The notes under the pieces were generated by a model. That model was not told the origin of the DNA and searched no databases. It saw only the letters and a list, made by a program, of their open reading frames with translations. 64,000 nucleotides of DNA, from NCBI GenBank assembly GCA_951394405.1, contig OX596339.1, positions 3,596,001-3,660,000 on the forward strand. The letters run 5' to 3'. Source of the stretch: Coprinellus micaceus (lineage: Eukaryota > Basidiomycota > Agaricomycetes > Agaricales > Psathyrellaceae). Numbering within the stretch: the first letter of the stretch is position 1; every line of letters begins with the position of its first letter. The position numbers and the translations under genes were made by a program. Positions 12,538 through 22,653 of this stretch are shown here, piece by piece.

Positions 12538-13278
12538 CTAGAGATAGTTTGACCCACCTGGTACACCCCTTTCGTTGGGAGTCGTATACGGAGCCGATTT
12601 AACCGCCATGGCAATCTGTCCAGAAATACGGAGACGGCTTGCGGCCTCTAGACCTGCAGAGGCTTCGCTGTGTTCGATCGAAGAGCTTGCGGGAGTGTCC
12701 AAGGTTGAAGGGGAAGCAAAAAGGAACAAGGGTGTAGTTTGAGGGAAGGGGTATGGCAACTTGGCGATTGGTTTATCCCGGCCTTTACCCCCTTTCTGCT
12801 TCGTGTCCTGAGTTGGCTTTGAAGGTTTGGTACCATGGAATATAAGTTCCTCGGGGGCCCCCGAAAGCGGGCCAACGGCGAGACCCGCTCTAATTGGTGC
12901 TCGGATCCCAGCGCAGGTGTCCCCTCCGGCACCAGCGCCAGAGGGCAGAGTTACGGCCTCGTCGGGTGAGAGGGTGTCCCTAGGGTCACTTGGTCCTTTG
13001 GGATCCCATATTCCTCCCCGATTCTGCAACGCCACACGCTCTGCCTGATCAACGGCCCTTTCCAGTCCAAGCCCCTTCAGAGCATCAAGGAAGGCTGCAA
13101 TTTCCTCGTGTGTATGGCCCATTGCAGGGTCGAGGGCACTGCGGAGGCGCGATACGAGTGTGGTAGGTGGCATTGAGTCGAGTAAGACGTGCAAGACATC
13201 GGGTGGGGAAGTTGAATTGAGGGATGTCATGTTGTGGATTCTTGAGTTGATTTGGTCCTGGGCGGTGGAGTGCTGCAT
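12538..13278 (-). CDS. hypothetical protein, Pro/Ser/Ala-rich, single exon
   Basis: An uninterrupted 246-codon ORF. The first ATG is at 13278, and a second in-frame Met (MTSLNSTSPPDVLHV) at 13230 is equally possible. The N-terminal third is helical (LRSALDPAMGHTHEEIAAFLDALKGLGLERAVDQAERV). The rest is low-complexity with Gly/Ala/Pro and a short Lys-rich patch (KQKGGKGRDK). I see no signal peptide, membrane segment or known domain. It is divergent from the tRNA ligase gene, about 1.2 kb away. Function is unknown, and it could still be a chance ORF, although its length and lack of overlap argue for a gene. Confidence 0.5.
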   Translation of the reverse strand: MQHSTAQDQINSRIHNMTSLNSTSPPDVLHVLLDSMPPTTLVSRLRSALDPAMGHTHEEIAAFLDALKGLGLERAVDQAERVALQNRGGIWDPKGPSDPRDTLSPDEAVTLPSGAGAGGDTCAGIRAPIRAGLAVGPLSGAPEELIFHGTKPSKPTQDTKQKGGKGRDKPIAKLPYPFPQTTPLFLFASPSTLDTPASSSIEHSEASAGLEAASRLRISGQIAMAVKSAPYTTPNERGVPGGSNYL

Positions 13279-14456
13279 GAAAAGTGGGTTCAGGAGCGAC
13301 TTACGAGGTAGGCTTTATACCCCGCAGGACGAGAGGCGCAGTCGACAGGAGTGGCTCCGGGCTAACAAAGAGCCTTTAAACCCCTGGTACCAGTGGCAGC
13401 GTGAACGTAGTGGATCATTCTCGTTGATTCAGGGACTCTTCTGACCGAACTAGTAAATACCCCCGTACACAAAGGCCCTTTGAGCAGGGTCATATCCGCT
13501 GGACATGGGTAGAATGGAATAAAGCATGAACTTCCCTTTATTTGAGATCGAAAACCTGCGGCGCGACGCGTGACGTCACGCGTCACTCCTTTCTTCCTTC
13601 CCACCCACCATCCTTTCGTGAAAAAGCATAAGTATTGGGGCCATCTCGCGAGGAGATATGGATCGGACAACCGATTGCTGTCCTCATCCTTCACATGATG
13701 TACGCACCCTCCCTGTGAAACGTTCAGTTAGACTGGAAGCACGACCTCAAACCACGTACTCACTTCCCTGCTGCTTTGGGCCCAGGAACCTCACGAATTA
13801 TTGCGCCTGTATGAGTCTGCACAGCTAGAGGGGGCCAAGTGTCTCTCTCACTTGAATCCGCTCCTTCGTAGCTCTCAGTTCTGGCCGCATGGTCGGTGAC
13901 CTCTTTCCCCATCAGTTTTCTCCTCCTACTCCTTGGACTCGGTATCCATATGCTGGTCTGTGCATTTGGTTGAAGAGAGGCATCGGGTGATCGGCCTACA
14001 CTCAGTGAGTGCTGATCATCCCACCGGAATGTTAAAGTCGCCGCTCAACCGCTTGTCTTCCTCTTATCAAAGGTTTTGACCCACGATGAGGACACAGTCA
14101 GTGAGACTCGAGCCGTTTGCGTTATGGGGTCCTGGGCCAAATGTTATTCTCCACAGCACCTCGAACAAACGTTCAGGGTGTCGCCGTTTCTCTTGCCTCG
14201 AGGTGAGTGATGGCTCTGAGTGCGCTATAATCAAAACTTACCTCCCTCATGCAAAAGGCATTCTCTCATGTAAATTGGCATCCTGAGAATGTCCCTCGGC
14301 GGCTCCGAGGCTAGCTGACTCAAACGGACGTCCTGTCGACGCCCTGAGGATACTTAGCATCGGCATCGGGCTCACTAACATTGATCGAAATGACTCGAAC
14401 TGGCCAGGATTCGAACCCAGATCGAATAAAGGTTTCTCCCAAACCATCACACATGG
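13279..14456. other. intergenic region between divergent genes
   Basis: Only short overlapping ORFs occur here. It contains the 20-bp palindrome listed at 13565 and the upstream region of the tRNA ligase gene. A tRNA-like T-arm sequence near 14400-14440 was examined and rejected. Confidence 0.5.
13565..13584. promoter_or_regulatory. 20-bp perfect palindrome with CRE and two ACGCGT boxes
   Basis: The sequence GACGCGTGACGTCACGCGTC equals its own reverse complement. It combines a central TGACGTCA (CRE/ATF bZIP site) with flanking ACGCGT (MluI cell-cycle box type) on both sides. It lies 287 bp upstream of the unknown gene starting at 13278. Confidence 0.55.
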
Positions 14457-17400
14457 ATGTCGATATTCCTTCGTCGCGCCTTTCTCTTCAGAACCATGGC
14501 TTCTCTTTCTAGCGCTCCTCCCATCTCTCGAGCGCCTATCCCAGAAACCCCAGCCCAGACGAGGAAAGAAGCCGTCGCCGATAGCGGCCTGATCGATGAG
14601 CTCATCGCTCTCTCCACAAAGAACCCCAAGCTCGTCAAGGCCACCGAAGCGCCCGTGCCAGGATGCGAGGATGTCGCCGTCAAGAGCTGGAAGATGAATG
14701 AGTTCAAGTACTACGACATCCCGTCGCCGTTCCCCACCCTCGCTCGAGGGCTGTTCACGACACCGACGTCATCGCCGGGGGAGTGGGCTGACGATCCAGA
14801 GGTGAAGCATAGGATCGTGATTCGAGGGTACGACAAGTTCTTTAACATCGGGGAGGTGCCGTGGACGACGTGGGAGGCGCTCAAGGCGCACACGCAGGCG
14901 CCGTACGTGTTGAGTTTGAAGAGTAATGGGTGTATCATCTTTATTGCGGCGATCACTCCGACCAAGGTGCGTGGTGCCTTCTCATTCTGATCTTTCTCTC
15001 ATCTCTTCCAGGTCATCGTCACCTCGAAACACAGCGTCGGGACGGGCGAGGGAAGCCACGCACACGTCGGTCGCCACTGGCTGGACAGCTACCTCTCCCA
15101 GAAGGGTAAAGCCGAAGCCGACCTCGCCGCCGTCCTCTGGAAGAACCGCTGGACCGCCATCGCCGAACTCTGCGACGACTCTTTCGAAGAACACGTCCTC
15201 CCCTACCCTCCCCACCTCACGGGCCTCCATCTGCACGGCATCAACCTCGCTTCGGGGCCTTTCACCACCCTCCCCGCGTCCTCCGTAGACATCTTCGCAG
15301 ACGAATGGGGCTTCATCCGCACGCGTACGACTACGCTCGATACAATCGAGGACGTCAAGAGCTTCACCGACTCGTGCGCAGAGACCGGGACATGGGAAGG
15401 CGAGGCGGTCGAGGGCTTCGTCGTGCGCACGCACGTCTCGTCCCCGCCCACGGAGAAACGCACCACCAAGTCCGGCGGGGTCGTCAAAGTCCCCGAGGGC
15501 CAGAGCCCCTACGCGCACGGATCCGACTTTTTCTTCAAGATCAAGTTCGACGAGCCGTACATGATGTACCGGGATTGGAGGGAGGTGACGAAGATGCTGC
15601 TGAGCACGAAGGATAAGAACGGGGTCGCGGCGATGAAGGCGAGCAGCTTGCCGAAGAGTAAGATGAGGAGGACGGAGACGGTGGAGTATGTTCAGTGGGT
15701 TATTGGGGATATTAAGCGCCATCCGCAGCTGTTTGCGGAATTTGGGAAGGGGAAGGGTATCATCGCGGCGAGGCAGAGGTTCTTTAGCTGGAAGGATGGC
15801 GGAGGGGTTGTGGAGCCTGGGGAGAAGGATGGCGAAGCGGCGGTTGAGGATGTAAAACGGAGGACGATCATTGCGCCGATTGCTATCCCTGGATGCGGAA
15901 AGACGAGTGTGAGCTTGGCGCTGGCGAGGTTGTTCGGGTGGGCACATACCCAGAGCGATAATGTCCAATCGAAGAAGAAAGCCGCGACTATATTCCTCAA
16001 GAACGTCGAAGGCCTATTGGATCAGAACGAGATCGTAATCGCAGACAAGTGAGTCCCTTCATTCGTCATCCTTCCGTTCCGTTCGCCGCTTGGCGTTGCC
16101 CTACTTTCTGCCCTTTCGACCACTAACACCGGTCCATCCATCTAGAAATAACCACACTACTCAGCATCGAAAGTCCCTACGGGAGTTGGCCAACGTCGTC
16201 GAACCTCCGGCGCGAGTGATCGCGCTGGACTGGAGCGCCAGCATCAAGAGTCAGCCCCCTGCAAGCGTGCATAGGATCTTGAGTGAGCGGATCTGGAGGA
16301 GAGGGGGGGCGCATCAGACGTTGAGGCCAGACGCTCCCTCAGCCTCGACTGCGGGAGGTGAACACCTATCTCTATTTACTGTGTATAAATACGCTGACAG
16401 ATGGGCCGGGATAGGAGAGGACGCTGAAGGGGCTCCCGTGGAAAGGAACGCGAGGAGGGGCGGGAGCAACCACGAGCAGGTTCTGTGGATGTTCATCAAT
16501 GGGATGGAGGAGCTTGGACCTAACGAGGTGGACGAAGTCGTCGAGATGGAGCTCGTTGAGGATTACGAGAAGTCTCCCGACAAGGATGAAGAGGTACGTA
16601 TTCCATTCCTTCATAAAGCCCACATGGCTGCTATCCGACGACACTAGACTAACGTTCAACTTCCACAGGAAAACGAACAACTTGGCATGGAAACTCAACT
16701 TCACCGCGCCCTCGACGGGCTCTGCCCCCTCCTCAAACTCACAAAACCTACTGACGAAGCTATCCGGGAAGCCCTCCTCTATGTCCGGACGTACGAAGGC
16801 GAACTGGAAGCCAAAAACGCTGAACTCTCCGCCAAAGCGAGCTCCTCCCTCTCAAAGAAGGAGAAGCAAAGCCAGAACCAAAAGAGCGCGAACCAAGCGA
16901 AGATGGAGGAGGCGTCTGGGGTGAAGGGGAAGGCGGCGAAGAAGGCGGCGAAGGCGGTGGGTGGTGGGGCCGTGAGGTATTTCGGGATCTTGCCAGAGGT
17001 GGATTTGGAGAGGGTCGTTGTTGGGGTTCTAGATCGTCTTTGGGAGGGGGGTGAGGGAGGGAGGGAAAGGAGGTGGAGTTTGGAAGCGTTTTGGAAGACG
17101 TTGAAGGATGGGAGGAGGGTGACGCCCCGGCCGCATGTGACGGTTGTGCATAAGAATGAGTTGAAGGGGGATATTGGGGGGGAGGAAGGAGAGTTCGTGC
17201 CAGGGGAGGAGGTGCAACCGTTGAGGGAGCTGTGGGATAGGTGTGTGGATGTGTATGAGATGAGCGGGGCGCCGCTCTATGAGTGCGAGCTTCAAGCGCT
17301 AGTGTGGGACAGCCGGACGATGGCGATCGCCATCGATAGTCTGAAGGTTGAAGGCTCAGCGTCGTCTGCGTCTGGAGACCCCGACGACCTCATCGAACCG

Positions 17401-17688
17401 CTGAATAACCTGGCGATTGACGAACACACCACACCTTCGAATGCTCAGCGGAAGGTGGCCCAGGGCGTTGTCGATTCGTTGGACGAGAGGAGGAGGGGGA
17501 GATTACATATCACTGTGGGTACGGCGGGGATTGATGTTAGGCCTGTTGAGGCGGGGTGGTTGGTTAGGAAGTGGAAGGAGGGCGGGGAGAAGGATGGGGT
17601 GTTTATGATCGAGGGCGGGGAGGAGGCGTGGTGTGTGAAGCTGGGTGGGGAGAGGGTGAGGGGCGCTTTGAAGGGGCTGGTTGCTTGA
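14457..17688 (+). CDS. TRL1: fungal tRNA ligase (Trl1: ligase-kinase-cyclic phosphodiesterase)
   Basis: Seals tRNA halves after intron removal, and joins the unfolded-protein-response mRNA in yeast. Four exons (14457-14966, 15012-16048, 16146-16593, 16669-17688) give 1004 residues. The N-terminal adenylyltransferase carries the lysine motif KSNG with nucleotidyl-acceptor K155. The polynucleotide-kinase domain has P-loop GCGKTS at 464-469 and, across the second intron, the conserved IADKNNHTTQHR block. The C-terminal 2H phosphodiesterase has HVT at 821-823 and HIT at 945-947. A charged Lys/Ala-rich linker (about 720-760) makes it longer than the roughly 830 residues of yeast Trl1. The start could also be the Met at 14496. 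All catalytic motifs are intact, so this essential housekeeping gene is probably functional although enclosed by the inverted NLR duplication. Confidence 0.95.
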
Positions 17689-17871
17689 GCAAAAGCCTGG
17701 AGTTTGTCTCATACCGGTGTATTTTTAGTTGCTGTCGAAGTTATGTTGTCGTGCTTTCCTCAGTCCCTGTGCTTTTTTGGCTCTCGTAGCCCTCTGTCAG
17801 CTCTGTATGTCGATAAGTATGTCTGGACGAATCGAATATCGAGTGTGTATGTGCAGCAAAAGTTGGGGATA

Positions 17872-17891
17872 TTAGGCGCCCTGCTTAGTCA
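17872..17891 (+). promoter_or_regulatory. shared NLR upstream element (copy C)
   Basis: TTAGGCGCCCTGCTTAGTCA ends 83 bp before the NLR-C start codon. It matches the B, D and E copies except at two positions in the core. Confidence 0.55.
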
Positions 17892-17974
17892 TCGTGACCA
17901 TGACGCCCGGCGGCTGCGCAAACACTGCCAGGTGGCACTGGCGCTGTATCTTTCACCACCACCACCACCGCGCT

Positions 17975-20094
17975 ATGGCAAGGATAGTGTCCAACCTCAA
18001 TGCCGGGACCAACTACGGGACATTCTCCCAGGTCACCACCCACTATCATGCCTCCACGACTGGTGCCTCTGACCCGACAATCGAAAGTAGGCACCAAGTT
18101 TTACGCGCGGTTTACCAGGCGGGACTGACGTGAACTGTGCAGAGCTCTATACAAACGTCGCAGCTGGATCCATGCACAACTCTGCCGAGCGAGTCGATGC
18201 GCCCAAGTGCCACAAGGAAACGAGGAAGGCCGTCCAAGAGGACATCTTCAGCTGGATCTCTCATGAAGCCCCTGGCCGAATCTTATGGCTGACGGGGCCA
18301 GCGGGAGCGGGCAAGTCTGCGATTATGGGGACAGTCTGCGACAAGCTGGAACGCACAGGACGGCTCGCGGGGGCGTTCTTCTTCTCTTCGTTCATGGGAA
18401 CTGTGGAACGGAAGTCGAAGCGGGGATTGGTAACGACTCTTGCCTATCAGCTTCAGCAACACCCAGGCTTGGACGAACGGATTGGGGACGCTATTTTGCT
18501 CGCTGTCCAGAAGGATCCAGCCCTATTTCGGATGAACTTGACGGCGCAGATGGAGAGGCTCATTCTGCGACCTCTCAGAGCCACCCAAGCGCAGACGAGC
18601 TCCAGTTCGATCCCCCGGATGGTTATCGTTGTCGACGGAGTGGACGAGTGCGGGGAAGAGTCATACGATACCCCCGGTCGATCGAAGCAGCAAGACCAAA
18701 TCGAGGTCCTGTCAGTCCTCCTCCACGCAGTTGGGGACCCCGCCTTTCCCTTTCGAATCATCATCGCCAGTCGTCCAGAAACCTGGATTCGCGAGTTCTT
18801 CACCCACGGCGCTACTGGAGAGTTTAACGAGATATTCCTTGACAACAAATACCACCCAGACGACGACATTCGCCTATTCTTCAAGTCCAAATTCGCTGAA
18901 CTCAGCCGCCGATATGATTATCCGCCTTCGACATGGCCTAGGGAGGAGGACCTCGCAAAGCTGGTTCGAGACGCCTCCGGTCAGTTTATATATGCTGCCA
19001 CGGTCATTCGCTGGATAGACACACCTGGGAGACCTCCACAGTCTCAACTGGACATTGTCCTCAGCATCCAACCCCCGAGCGGCTCAAATCCATTCGGCGT
19101 TTTAGACGCCCTCTACATTTCGATTCTGAAGTCGAGTCCCAACCCCGCTGAGACCGTCATCTGGCTCAAGGCGGCCCAGGTTCTCAACCGTAGCGGCGGG
19201 GGGACCCAATACTTTCCTTCGGGGTGGACCATCGATCGCTTGCTCGAGTCTAGTGCAGGGCAAGCACGGGCACTCCTGGGGCTTCCATCCCTGGTGTACC
19301 TCGATAAGCATCGCAGCCCAGGCTCCGACGGTTATGATTCCTTCCATTATGGAAAGAGACTCGACGTCCCGGTTTCAGTCATGGAGAAGCCGGGTTGGAA
19401 TACATCCTATACCTTCTATCACAAAACCTTCCTCGACTTCCTTGAAGACACCGCGCGATATGGTGATGCCTTTCCTGATGCCGACGACAGGAGCGTTGAG
19501 AGGTGGCTACGGGTTCGGTTTGCTCGGGTTCTGACATGTAAGCCTATCGTCTTAACCTCCGCTTGGTCCAGCAAGCAGCAAAATTTAATGACAAATTGCT
19601 AGTTGGTGGTCCCGAAGTCCCAATCGAAGGGTCGCTCCTCTTAACCTTCAAAAGGTGCTTTCTCGACCTTTTCCTTCATTATGCTACACGACGACAGGGT
19701 TACGTCTCTATCGGAATCGAAGAGGTTCTGTCGGAAAGTGAACCAATGGGGTGGCTGACCACGTCTAGTACAATACCTTCCCCACATTGGCAGGACCCCG
19801 AATTACGGAACTGCATGTTTATTCTGGTGCACAAAAACGTGAGTCGGCTGTAATTTGGGGACGTGCAATTTGAACTGTCGACAGCTGACGTCGCCTGATA
19901 TCCAGTGTCGTTTCTACCACACTCGGTGCAGCCCGTGCTGCAGGCTTTGGAGGAAGGAGATCTCCGAATCGCCTGACTACCTGTGGAAGCCAGACAACTC
20001 CTACAGCCCCTTGACTCTCTTCCTCGACCGTTTTTGCATCCAGCGGATTGAATGGACTGCCGGTACTGGGCGTTCAATGTGGTTGACACATTAA
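17975..20094 (+). CDS. NLR-C: NACHT NTPase with Cys-rich C-terminus
   Basis: Four exons: 17975-18086, 18143-19537, 19603-19838 and 19906-20094, giving 643 residues. Unlike its paralogues it has a single leader exon (MARIVSNLNAGTNYG...), so the second leader motif is missing. The NTPase has Walker A GPAGAGKS around K95, Walker B MVIVVDGVDECG and FRIIIASRPETWIR. The tail starts with GGPEVPIEGS and ends in CRFYHTRCSPCCRLWRKEI followed by LFLDRFC. It begins 286 bp after the tRNA ligase stop, between the arms of the inverted duplication. The family is NLR-like signal-transducing NTPases. The effector domain, if any, would have to be the short leader, since no HeLo, HET or lipase domain is present. 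Confidence 0.87.
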
Positions 20095-20366
20095 TGAACG
20101 ATGAATGTATAGAATTGAGCATATACAGTAGCATGGGAGGAGCATGATGGGTACCTCTGTATGTGTGCGTAACGATTGTGCTCTCCGCGCATGTAATCAA
20201 ATCTCACAGGGAGAACGGTTCCCTGTTCTTTAGCCCAACTCATGCGACCCACAGTGACCGCCTTTTCGAAAAGGGAATGTCCTAAGCACCCTGGGCTGCA
20301 GGATAAACCCGGTAGTACCCAGTAACGCCCATGGGTAGTCGAGCTTAAGGGCACATGTGGCCATGA

Positions 20367-20387
20367 AATAAGCGCCCAGCTTAGTCA
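20367..20387 (+). promoter_or_regulatory. shared NLR upstream element (copy D)
   Basis: AATAAGCGCCCAGCTTAGTCA ends 72 bp before the NLR-D start codon. It coincides with the end of homology between the two duplication arms. Confidence 0.6.
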
Positions 20388-20459
20388 TTGTTCGCAATGT
20401 GAACCGTGCGGCGTACACGCGGCAACCACTCTTTACCATCTACCACCACCATCCCCGCT

Positions 20460-22653
20460 ATGTTCAACAAGGCGTCCGGGTTCGAAGCGGGAGATGTCAC
20501 GCAGATTAACGCAGGGAGCTACCGTCGTTCTGGTGGAGGCACGAAGTCGGTCAAAGTTAGAGGTGAGTGTGTAGTAGCGGAACAATGCGGAGTCTGGACA
20601 TCGATGAACTGATGAACCTGCCTGGAGCATAGGGGACTACAAGAACACCACCGAGATCAACGCCCAAGAGTACCACCATCACGAAACCAGCAGTTCTGGC
20701 CCTGTGAAAGGTGGGTGGAGCAGACGCGCCTCTTCGATGGAGACGTCTAACTGGTGTTGAATCGCAGACCTCTACGCACACGTTGCTGTCGGGTGTATGC
20801 ACAACTCCGCGGATCGTGTCGTCGCGCCCAAGTGCCACAAAAAAACGAGGCAGGCTGTTCAACACGATATCTTCAGTTGGATTTCCAATGGTGACCTGGA
20901 TGAAGTGCTATGGTTGACGGGGCCAGCCGGAACAGGCAAATCAGCTATCATGGGCACGATCTCCGACAAACTCAAGGAGAAGGGGCAGCTTGCTGCGACA
21001 TACTACTTCTCCTCGTTCGCCGGGTCGCTGGAGAGGCAGTCGAAGCGGGGATTTGTGACGACTCTGGCGTACCAGCTCCAACAGTGCGAAGGGTTGGGTG
21101 ACGGCGTGTCCCTAGCCATTCTAACCGCCGTGGAGAGGGACCCAGCGGTGTTCCGGCTGAGCTTGAAGGAACAGGTGGAAAGGTTGATTCTACGGCCACT
21201 GCGGGGCGCCCAAAGGAGCCAGTCGAGCGCAAAATCCGGCCCTGCAATGACCATACTTGTGGATGGGGTGGACGAGTGTGGGGAAGGCCAATACATCAAC
21301 TCTGATCGCTCGCGGGAAGATGACCAGATCGAAGTTCTCTCCGTCCTTCTACAAGCCTCTAGGGACCCCGCGTTTCCCTTCCGCGTCATCATCGCTAGCC
21401 GCCCCGAGACTTGGATCCGCAGATTCTTCGCAGATGCCGCTCTGAGGAATATCAACGAAATATTTCTCGACGGGAAGTATAAGCCCGACGACGACATTCG
21501 GCTATTTCTCCAGTCAAAATTCGCGGAACTCTGCCGGCGGCATCATATCAATCCCTCGATGTGGCCTACGGAAGAGGTCATGGAAAAGCTAGTTGAGGCC
21601 GCCTCTGGCCAATTCATCTACGCTGCGACTGTCCTTCGCTTCGTCAATACGCCTCCGCTTTCCCCACAAGCACAGCTGGAAGTCGTACTCAAGATCAAAC
21701 CACCGCAAGACGCCTCCAATCCTTTCAGTGTGTTGGACGCACTCTACACCTCGATTCTTCGCTCGAGCCGAAGCCCCAGTGACACCGTCATCCGGCTCAA
21801 GGCACTCCAGCTTCTCAGATCCTCATCCACGCTCACGACTGATCTCTTCGGGAGGTCTCCCGCCTTCATGCCCCCTTCTTCTTGGACTATTGATCGGTTG
21901 TTTGAGGGGGGTGCAGGACCGGCGATGGCGCTACTTGAGCTGCCATCACTGGTGTATATCTGTGAAGGAAACCCCAACTCAGACAGATCCCCTGATTCAT
22001 TAGCCTATGGGGTTAGACATAGGCTTTCGCCGTTACTAATCCCAGAAGTCGGCTGGAATGCAACCTACGATTTCTACCATAAATCCTTCATTGATTACCT
22101 CGGAGACCCCTCGAGATGTGGGGTTATTTTCCCTGACGCGAACAAGGCAAGGGTTGAAAGCTGGATAGGAGAGCGGTGCACCCGGACGCTGATGTGTGAG
22201 TGCGCTTTTATTGCGGCTTTGTCCTTCCGGCTAACGCACGACGGCCCAATTGCAGGTGGAGGTCCCGAAGTCTCAATACGCCAAGGTTTACTCTTGATCT
22301 TCCAAAGGTGCTTCCTTGATATCTTGACCTCTGTGTTGAACCATGGAGCCCTCCGGCGCGTGGGAATCTTCAAAATCAAAAAATTCAAAGGGGACATCGT
22401 GTTGGATGACGCTGCTCTCTCCCAGTGTAGGCCAAGTACTTGGCTTGATGTGTCGCGCAACATTCCATCGGAGCCATTCGATGATAGACATTTTCTACGT
22501 GTTATGTGTGGATTTGTGCACAGGAACGTGAGTGAGTTGGACATGGTACCTCCAATTTCAATACTGATGAATTTCCAGTGCGGTATTTGGTGTAAACCGG
22601 GTTGCAAGCTGTGGAGGAGGGCAATTTATGAGCGCTCGCCGTTATTACGCTGA
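20460..22653 (+). CDS. NLR-D: NACHT NTPase, inverted duplicate of NLR-B
   Basis: Five exons: 20460-20562, 20633-20710, 20768-22195, 22256-22527 and 22579-22653, giving 651 residues. The leader motifs are TQINAGSY (exon 1) and TEINAQEY (exon 2). Walker A GPAGTGKS is at 112-119, Walker B is MTILVDGVDECG, and the SRPETWIR block is present. The protein stops at TGA 22651-22653 right after SPLLR. The 20 codons beyond it stay open to the same downstream TGA as in NLR-B, so this is one point mutation away from the longer form. Introns 3 (60 nt) and 4 (51 nt) are multiples of three without stops, so retention would keep the frame. The core is much more diverged from NLR-B than the ends and flanks are. 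Confidence 0.88.

Noticed and set aside
14395..14445. tRNA-like T-arm (GGGTTCGAATCC on the minus strand) before the tRNA ligase gene
   Set aside because: No A-box and no acceptor stem: the 5' partner GAACTGG expected for the 3' strand is absent. The anticodon-like stem does not give a U33-anticodon loop. A similar GGTTCGAACC near 29950 also lacks a cloverleaf.
14982..15968. 328-codon minus-strand ORF
   Set aside because: It lies wholly opposite the ligase and kinase exons of the tRNA ligase. Its Arg/Leu/Glu/His composition is the usual antisense shadow of a GC-rich coding exon.
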